Origin: JAAUTG01 sp964458705
GTDB taxonomy: Bacteria > Bacteroidota > Bacteroidia > Chitinophagales > Saprospiraceae
Direction of reading: 5' to 3'
Assembly (NCBI GenBank): GCA_964458705.1
Contig: CAYWKD010000003.1
Coordinates: 51,448-115,447 of the forward strand
DNA length: 64,000 bases
This document shows, in pieces, positions 58,742 to 64,000 of the stretch; the stretch's first letter is position 1; each line of letters starts with the position of its first letter. The notes under the pieces were generated by a model. That model searched no databases. It had not been told where the DNA came from and saw nothing but the letters and a program-made list of their open reading frames with translations. Made by a program: the position numbers and the translations under genes.

Positions 58742-60016
58742 CTATTTCAATCGAACGGCAACGGCGTTTCGATGAGCTTCTAGTTGTTCTGCTGCTGCCA
58801 TTGTTTCTACTGTTTTGGCAATATTAGCTAATCCTTCTTTGCTCAACTTTTGATAGGTAATTTTTTTAACAAACGAATCTAAGGAAACACCACTATACGC
58901 TCTCGCAAAACCATTAGTAGGCAAAGTATGATTTGTGCCAGAAGCGTAATCACCCACCGATTCAGGAGTGTAATTACCCATAAATACAGACCCTGCATTT
59001 TTGATATTTTCTGCAAATGCTTCGACCTCTTCCACCGCTAAAATTAAATGTTCGGGCGCATACTCATTGATAAGTGCTTGTGCTGCTGCCCGATTGTTCA
59101 TAATTATAGCTGCACTGTTTGCCAATGCTTGTTGAGCGAGTGCTTTTCTGGGGAGTTGATCCAGTTGCTTCTCAATTTCTTGCAACACTTGTTTAAGAAA
59201 ATCCTCATCAAATACAACTAAAACTACCTGACTATCCGAACCATGCTCTGCTTGTGACAATAAGTCTGCTGCAACAAAAGCAGGTTGAGCAGAGGAATCC
59301 GCACAAACTAACACTTCTGAAGGTCCAGCGGGCATATCAATGGCAACACCTTCTTTGTTGATGAGTTGTTTAGCAGCCGTTACATACTGATTACCTGGTC
59401 CGAATATTTTGTAGGTCGCCGGAATAGATTCAGTGCCGTAAGCCATTGCTGCGACAGCTTGTGCACCACCGACCTTGAAAATTTTTTGGATGCCTACCAA
59501 ATCAGCTGTAAATAAAATAGCAGGATGTAGGCTGCCATCTTTTTGTGGTGGTGTGCAAAGCACTATTTCCTCACAACCAGCTATTTTGGCGGGTACTCCT
59601 AACATCAGAATGGTTGAAAATAAAGGTGCCGTTCCTCCTGGTATGTAAAGTCCTACTTTTTCAATAGGCACATTTTTTCTCCAGCATTTCACACCCGGCA
59701 TAGTTTCTATTACTTCCGATCCCATCCGTTGGCTTCTATGAAAGGTCTGGATATTTTGATGAGCTGTCCGGATAGCTGTTTTGAGTTCTTCACTCACTTG
59801 AGTTTTCGCTGCTTCAATTTCGGATACCGTTGCAGCAATTTGTGTTAGGATCACTTTATCGAACTTAGCCGTGAAGTCTTTGAGTGCTGCATCCCCTCTC
59901 AATTTTACTTCCTCCAGCACTTCTGAAACTACCTTTTCTAAGTGCTGTACATCCATCATGGGACGCTTCAGTATATTTGACCATTGGTCGGGAACTGGAT
60001 TGTTATGTATTTTCAT
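58742..60016 (-). CDS. hisD: Histidinol dehydrogenase
   Basis: 424 residues, standard length. It makes the last two oxidation steps of histidine synthesis, using zinc and two NAD. G-L-Y-I-P-G-G-T-A-P, F-K-V-G-G-A-Q-A-V-A-A-M-A-Y-G-T-E-S, D-M-P-A-G-P-S-E-V and L-S-Q-A-E-H-G-S-D-S-Q (with zinc ligands) are all present. None of the other his genes is nearby; only 4 bases separate its end from the convergent epimerase gene. Confidence 0.96.
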   Translation of the reverse strand: MKIHNNPVPDQWSNILKRPMMDVQHLEKVVSEVLEEVKLRGDAALKDFTAKFDKVILTQIAATVSEIEAAKTQVSEELKTAIRTAHQNIQTFHRSQRMGSEVIETMPGVKCWRKNVPIEKVGLYIPGGTAPLFSTILMLGVPAKIAGCEEIVLCTPPQKDGSLHPAILFTADLVGIQKIFKVGGAQAVAAMAYGTESIPATYKIFGPGNQYVTAAKQLINKEGVAIDMPAGPSEVLVCADSSAQPAFVAADLLSQAEHGSDSQVVLVVFDEDFLKQVLQEIEKQLDQLPRKALAQQALANSAAIIMNNRAAAQALINEYAPEHLILAVEEVEAFAENIKNAGSVFMGNYTPESVGDYASGTNHTLPTNGFARAYSGVSLDSFVKKITYQKLSKEGLANIAKTVETMAAAEQLEAHRNAVAVRLK

Positions 60017-60134
60017 GTATTCTTTTGAACTGCATTATTTCAGAAACTAGTGCTACAACGATGGAGAGCGGTTACTTGTTCTAGGCTTGATAATAGAATA
60101 AATATTTACACAATTCAGGAGAGTAATCATCCAT

Positions 60135-60926
60135 CTAATCTATCAAGATTTCTGAAATGTCTTTTTTGATTGTTTTGTTCATTGAGTGTGCTGCGGCTGC
60201 CATATCCTTGATTAACTGAGGGTCTTTTTCTATGGCATTCCCGACAACTATTACATCTGCTCCTGCTTGTACATTTTCTAATACTTTTTCAGGCGTGCGT
60301 ATGCCTCCACCTGTGATAAGCGGTATATCCAAACCACTACTCACTGTTTCTATCATGGATTCACTAATAGCTTGATCCGCACCACTACCAGCATCCATGA
60401 ATATTGCTTTTAATCCAAGATATTGACCTGCCAGAGCTGTGCAAAGTGCAACATCATCTTTCGTATTTGGAATAGGCGTGGTGTTACTAATGTAAGATAC
60501 AGTTGTTGGCTTGCCTCCATCAACTAGCATATAGCCAACAGGAAGCACTTCAAGTGAACTCAATTTTATGTAAGGAGCTGCAATAACGTGTTTACCGATT
60601 AATAATTCTGGATTTCGACCAGAAATGAGCGACATAAATAGCACGCCATCTGCATGATAGCTCAATTGAAAAGAATTGCCTGGAAATAAAATCAATGGAA
60701 TATCACAGACTCGTTTGATTGTTTTGAGGCAAGCATCTAGCATATTATTAACAATCAAACTGCCCCCAATAAAAAAATAATCTACATTTGCTTCTATTGC
60801 TAGCTCAACAGTTTGCTCCATATTGTCCATTCTGAGTTTATCAGGATCAATCAATACAACGAAACGCTTTTGTCCAGTTTGCTTCGCTTCAAGCATAGAA
60901 TCATAAATGGCAGTTGATTTATTCAT
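60135..60926 (-). CDS. Geranylgeranylglyceryl phosphate synthase-like protein
   Basis: 263 residues from the ATG at 60926 (a GTG lies one codon upstream). A TIM barrel of the GGGPS/PcrB family: L-I-D-P-D-K at about 25-30, F-I-G-G-S, F-P-G-N, L-E-V-L-P-V-G-Y-M-L-V-D-G-G-K, A-G-S-G-A, and I-T-G-G-G-I-R-T-P, with G-N-A-I-E-K-D-P near the end. Archaeal members join glycerol-1-phosphate to geranylgeranyl diphosphate to make ether lipid; Bacteroidota carry a bacterial branch known to make polyprenylglyceryl phosphates. Glycerol-1-phosphate dehydrogenase is not in the window. The in vivo role here is unknown. Confidence 0.9.
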   Translation of the reverse strand: MNKSTAIYDSMLEAKQTGQKRFVVLIDPDKLRMDNMEQTVELAIEANVDYFFIGGSLIVNNMLDACLKTIKRVCDIPLILFPGNSFQLSYHADGVLFMSLISGRNPELLIGKHVIAAPYIKLSSLEVLPVGYMLVDGGKPTTVSYISNTTPIPNTKDDVALCTALAGQYLGLKAIFMDAGSGADQAISESMIETVSSGLDIPLITGGGIRTPEKVLENVQAGADVIVVGNAIEKDPQLIKDMAAAAHSMNKTIKKDISEILID

Positions 60927-61049
60927 CACTAGGGAATTTTCAAGTGAAAGACATTATGGTAACTATAAATAATTTTTACTGAGTTCACTTTCAAAATATA
61001 AAGTTAAATTTTTTTAACACATTAAACTATCTGATGAACTTTTTTAACA

Positions 61050-62390
61050 TCATACGACGCTATTAACCAACGTTCCTTTGACTAATCCCGACGGATTAAT
61101 ACTTTGTAAATCAATATATTCTATGCTATTGAGCAGTGATTTTTGAAGTGGCATTTCAATTCTAATATAATTATCTGTAAAACCTGACATCAATTGCTTA
61201 TTTTTATGTGCTTCAAAAAGAACGGGGCGAGTCTCGCCTAAATGTTGTTCATAAAAATAGCGGCGTTTTTTTTCTGATAATATAGTTAACATCTCGTTTC
61301 GCTTCCTGCGTTCTTCGATCGGGACTTGATATTCTATGGATGCAGCAAGCGTATTGGGACGTTCTGAGTAGGTAAACACATGAAGATAGGAAACATTCAA
61401 TGATTGAATAAACTCATAAGAGACTAAAAAGTCTTTTTCTGTTTCTTCGGGAAAACCTACAATTACATCTACTCCAATGCAGCAATGAGGCATCAGTTCT
61501 TTAATCGCAGTTATGCGCTCAGCATATAGTTCTCGCTTGTAGCGTCGGCGCATGGCTTTGAGTTGCTTATTATTTCCCGATTGTAATGGAATATGAAAGT
61601 GAGGAACAAATCGCTTCGACTGTGCTACAAATGCTATGATTTCATTGGTGCAGAGATTGGGCTCTATGCTAGAAATGCGAAAGCGTTTGATACCTTCCAC
61701 TTCATCCAGAGCCTGAATGAGATCAATGAAAAGGGCTTCTTTTTTTGTCTTTCTTCCTTCTATTACGGCAGTTCCATTACCGAAGTCTCCTATATTTACA
61801 CCTGTTAGCACGATTTCTTTCACACCCATTTCAGCAATCTTTTTAGCATTCGCTACCACGTTTTCAACTGTATCACTTCTACTTTTTCCTCTAGCTAGTG
61901 GTATGGTACAAAAAGAGCACTTGTAATCGCAGCCATCTTGTACTTTCAGAAACGATCTTGTACGATCTCCAAAACTAAAGGCATTCACGAAACGATTGGC
62001 CTGCTGTATTGCACTTGCTTGCACCATTCCCTTGCCAGGTGCTTTTGTCAAGTCATCTATATAGTCTAGTAGTTGGAATTTCTCCGCAGCACCTAGCACC
62101 AAGTCAACGCCTGGAATATTTGAAATCTCCTCAGGTTTTAGTTGAGCATAACAGCCAATGACTACTACAAAGGATTCAGGCGTTTTTTTGAGTGCTTGGC
62201 GCACGATCTTTCTGCATTTTCGATCAGCAAAGTCTGTTACAGAACAAGTATTAATGACATAAATATCTGCACCTTCCTGGAAAGCCACTTCCAAGTAGCC
62301 AGCGTCTTCAAAGAGCCTGCCAATTGTAGAAGTTTCTGAATAGTTTAATTTACAGCCCAATGTGTAAAATGCAACCGTTCGTGGTGTCAT
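61050..62390 (-). CDS. mtaB: tRNA t6A37 methylthiotransferase MtaB
   Basis: 446 residues from the ATG at 62390, which begins M-T-P-R-T-V-A-F-Y-T-L-G-C-K-L-N-Y, the family start; the frame is open to 62432. It has the N-terminal UPF0004 domain with C in G-C-K-L-N, N-T-C-S-V-T and I-G-C-Y-A-Q (first cluster), then radical SAM C-D-Y-K-C-S-F-C (second cluster), and a C-terminal TRAM-like part. It converts t6A37 to ms2t6A37 in tRNAs reading ANN codons. Wording fits MtaB better than MiaB or RimO. Confidence 0.93.
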   Translation of the reverse strand: MTPRTVAFYTLGCKLNYSETSTIGRLFEDAGYLEVAFQEGADIYVINTCSVTDFADRKCRKIVRQALKKTPESFVVVIGCYAQLKPEEISNIPGVDLVLGAAEKFQLLDYIDDLTKAPGKGMVQASAIQQANRFVNAFSFGDRTRSFLKVQDGCDYKCSFCTIPLARGKSRSDTVENVVANAKKIAEMGVKEIVLTGVNIGDFGNGTAVIEGRKTKKEALFIDLIQALDEVEGIKRFRISSIEPNLCTNEIIAFVAQSKRFVPHFHIPLQSGNNKQLKAMRRRYKRELYAERITAIKELMPHCCIGVDVIVGFPEETEKDFLVSYEFIQSLNVSYLHVFTYSERPNTLAASIEYQVPIEERRKRNEMLTILSEKKRRYFYEQHLGETRPVLFEAHKNKQLMSGFTDNYIRIEMPLQKSLLNSIEYIDLQSINPSGLVKGTLVNSVV

Positions 62391-62715
62391 GCTTTTTCTT
62401 TTTGTACGCACAAATATTGATTCCTCAAACAACTTCTTGAGTTACTCAGTTCAAGTGCTAAGCTATTTGTTACTTTTGTTCTAATGAATACGGTCAATCT
62501 TCTCTTTTTAAGTAAGTGGACAAATTAATGTGATTACTATACCATAAAACAGTTAAACGAATAAACCTTTAAACCTGTATATCTACTTAATTACTGATTG
62601 CTAAGAAAATGGTAAAAAGCTAAAATAATCCACTGCACTAGTTCTTTCAAAAATGAAAATTCTGTAACTTAACGTTTGGTAAAGAAATAAATAATCTAGC
62701 TTATATAATAAAACT
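62391..62715. other. 325-base divergent spacer
   Basis: AT-rich DNA between mtaB (minus) and the sugar isomerase (plus). No reading frame, hairpin with T-run or full promoter match was seen; TAACGTTTG near 62670 has an extra base between TA and TTTG. Confidence 0.4.
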
Positions 62716-63771
62716 ATGAAAACGATAAAAGGACCAGCTATTTTTCTAGCCCAATTTATGGGAGATGAAGCACCATTCAATACTTTAGAGAGCATTTGCA
62801 AGTGGGCAGCAGACCTAGGTTATAAAGGTGTGCAAATCCCAACTTGGGACAGCCGCTGCATTGATTTGCAGAAGGCAGCAGAAAGCAAGACTTACTGCGA
62901 TGAAATCAAAGGCAAATTACAAGCCATAGGCGTAGAAATTACAGAGCTTTCGACGCACCTGCAAGGGCAGTTGGTGGCGGTGAACCCAACTTATGACGTA
63001 GGATTCGATGTGTTTGCACCTGAGGCTTATCGCAACAATCCAAAAGCCAGAACAGATTGGGCAGTGCAGCAGTTGATGTGGGCAGCCAAAGCAAGCCAGC
63101 ATTTTGGTTTGACCGCTCACGTAACCTTTTCGGGTGCATTGATCTGGCATACGATGTATCCTTGGCCGCAGCGGCCAGCCGGTTTGGTAGATATGGCATT
63201 TAAAGAATTAGCTAATCGTTGGCAGCCAATATTGAATGCTTTTGATGAAGTCGGTATTGATTTATGCTACGAAATTCATCCAGGAGAAGACCTACATGAT
63301 GGCATCACTTTTGAGCGGTTTCTGCAAGCCACAGGCAATCATCCAAGAGTGAATATGTTGTATGATCCAAGTCATTTCGTGTTGCAGCAGTTAGATTATT
63401 TAGCACATATTGATATTTACCACGAGTTCATCAAAATGTTTCATGTGAAAGATGCAGAATTCAATCCAACTGGACGAGCAGGTGTGTATGGTGGCTATGC
63501 CGATTGGGCGGATCGTCCAGGACGCTTCCGCTCGCTAGGTGATGGACAAGTAGATTTCAAATCTATTTTCACTAAACTCTCTCAGTATGGCTACGACGGC
63601 TGGGCTGTAATGGAGTGGGAATGCTTTATTAAGTCACCCGAACAAGGAGCTAGAGAAGGAGCGCCATTCATTGCAAGCCACATTATTGAAGTAACGAGTA
63701 AGACATTTGACGATTTTGCAGGTGGTGGAGCAGATGAAGCAACGAATAAAAAGATTATGGGCATTGAATAG
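62716..63771 (+). CDS. Sugar phosphate isomerase/epimerase-family TIM barrel
   Basis: 351 residues, no signal peptide, cytosolic. It has the AP-endonuclease-2/xylose isomerase-like metal ligands: E in C-Y-E-I-H-P-G-E, D and H in Y-D-P-S-H-F, H in F-H-V-K-D-A-E, and E in V-M-E-W-E. The start M-K-T-I-K-G-P-A-I-F-L-A-Q-F and the W-A-D-R-P-G-R-F-R-S-L-G-D-G segment are shared by a group of Bacteroidota sugar isomerases often linked to Gfo/Idh/MocA oxidoreductases. It is the second such barrel in the window, unrelated in export to the Tat-bound one at 16960-17871. Confidence 0.9.
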   Translation: MKTIKGPAIFLAQFMGDEAPFNTLESICKWAADLGYKGVQIPTWDSRCIDLQKAAESKTYCDEIKGKLQAIGVEITELSTHLQGQLVAVNPTYDVGFDVFAPEAYRNNPKARTDWAVQQLMWAAKASQHFGLTAHVTFSGALIWHTMYPWPQRPAGLVDMAFKELANRWQPILNAFDEVGIDLCYEIHPGEDLHDGITFERFLQATGNHPRVNMLYDPSHFVLQQLDYLAHIDIYHEFIKMFHVKDAEFNPTGRAGVYGGYADWADRPGRFRSLGDGQVDFKSIFTKLSQYGYDGWAVMEWECFIKSPEQGAREGAPFIASHIIEVTSKTFDDFAGGGADEATNKKIMGIE

Positions 63772-63909
63772 ATTCAGTGCCAGTTAACTACTTAGTAATA
63801 TTTGTGTTCTGACTTCTTTGATACTTGGAAAAGTGAGCAGGTAAGAAGAACTCAAAGATATACGCCTATAAGTAGCCATACTATCCAAAGTTTGTTAGAT
63901 AAACTAATG

Positions 63910-63951
63910 AACTATCACTTATGCGAACTTTAGTTCGCATAAGTGATAGTT
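63910..63951. repeat. Perfect 20-base inverted repeat near the window edge
   Basis: Arms at 63910-63929 and 63932-63951 are perfect complements with only two bases between. The centre is CGAACTTTAGTTCG. Its perfection and length are unusual for chance. No T-run follows. It may be a hairpin element (MITE or insertion-sequence end) or a strong RNA hairpin. Confidence 0.7.
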
Positions 63952-63976
63952 ATACGAAACTTTGCAACGTATAACT
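63948..63976. repeat. Second inverted repeat overlapping the first
   Basis: AGTTATACG at 63948-63956 pairs with CGTATAACT at 63968-63976 (9 bases, 11-base spacer). It overlaps the end of the first repeat by four bases, so only one of the two can fold at a time. The pair of alternative hairpins is the noteworthy point. Confidence 0.6.
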
Positions 63977-64000
63977 AATATATTCGACAATAAGTTTGTG

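Noticed and set aside
1..64000. tRNA, rRNA genes and CRISPR arrays
   Set aside because: I looked for cloverleaf-like GTTCRANNC segments, rRNA motifs and regularly spaced repeats in the intergenic gaps and found none I could support; a dedicated scan would be decisive.

Overview
The window is a chromosomal segment of a Bacteroidota bacterium, most likely a Saprospiria/Chitinophagia-like free-living member; the lineage is inferred by eye, not by a search. The signs are: a gliding-motility-type C-terminal sorting domain (type IX secretion), TonB-dependent receptors with an N-terminal carboxypeptidase-regulatory-like domain, GLPGLI, DUF4290 and DUF1080 family proteins, a bacterial geranylgeranylglyceryl-phosphate-synthase-like protein, zinc-free uS14 and bL36, almost no Shine-Dalgarno sequences before start codons, and promoters of the Bacteroidota type (TTG, 19-20 bases, TAnnTTTG). 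The DNA is AT-rich and densely coding.

Layout. 1-9.5 kb: end of an NfeD-like gene, a secreted unknown, a phosphodiesterase, class II fructose-1,6-bisphosphatase (glpX), a large type IX-secreted protein, ilvC, then a divergent pair: a membrane protein with a degenerate HD domain fused to a Pycsar-type transmembrane effector domain, and a cytosolic protein joining an EAD11-like adaptor domain to a lectin-like beta-sandwich. Two small unknowns follow. 10-18 kb: a TonB-dependent receptor divergent from three tandem DUF1080 (3-keto-disaccharide hydrolase-like) genes and a purple-acid-phosphatase-like gene, then a Tat-exported sugar isomerase-like protein. 18-20 kb: an orphan alpha/beta hydrolase and a DUF4290 protein.

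20.1-40.2 kb: one uninterrupted str-S10-spc-alpha run of 33 genes (rpsL to rplQ) including fusA, secY, map, infA and rpoA, with a good promoter in front and an intrinsic terminator behind. The short genes rpmD (59 aa) and rpmJ (38 aa) are present and were located by direct translation.

40.2-64 kb: cinA; a three-gene carbohydrate operon (divergent GH13-like enzyme, Gfo/Idh/MocA oxidoreductase, ROK kinase); a minus-strand ECF sigma/small protein/MscS cluster; a noncoding stretch with a possible MITE-like element and a promoter plus hairpin leader in front of a small secreted protein, a GLPGLI protein and a TonB-type outer-membrane barrel; a sodium:solute symporter; a serine hydrolase; a second ECF sigma with an anti-sigma-like membrane protein; a UDP-glucuronate-epimerase-like gene; isolated hisD; a GGGP synthase homologue; mtaB; a TIM-barrel sugar isomerase; and a double inverted repeat at the right edge.

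The most likely undescribed system is the divergent Pycsar-effector-like / EAD11-lectin pair at 6.4-8.6 kb. A second candidate is the small secreted protein/GLPGLI/barrel operon with a structured leader at 48.2-52.2 kb.
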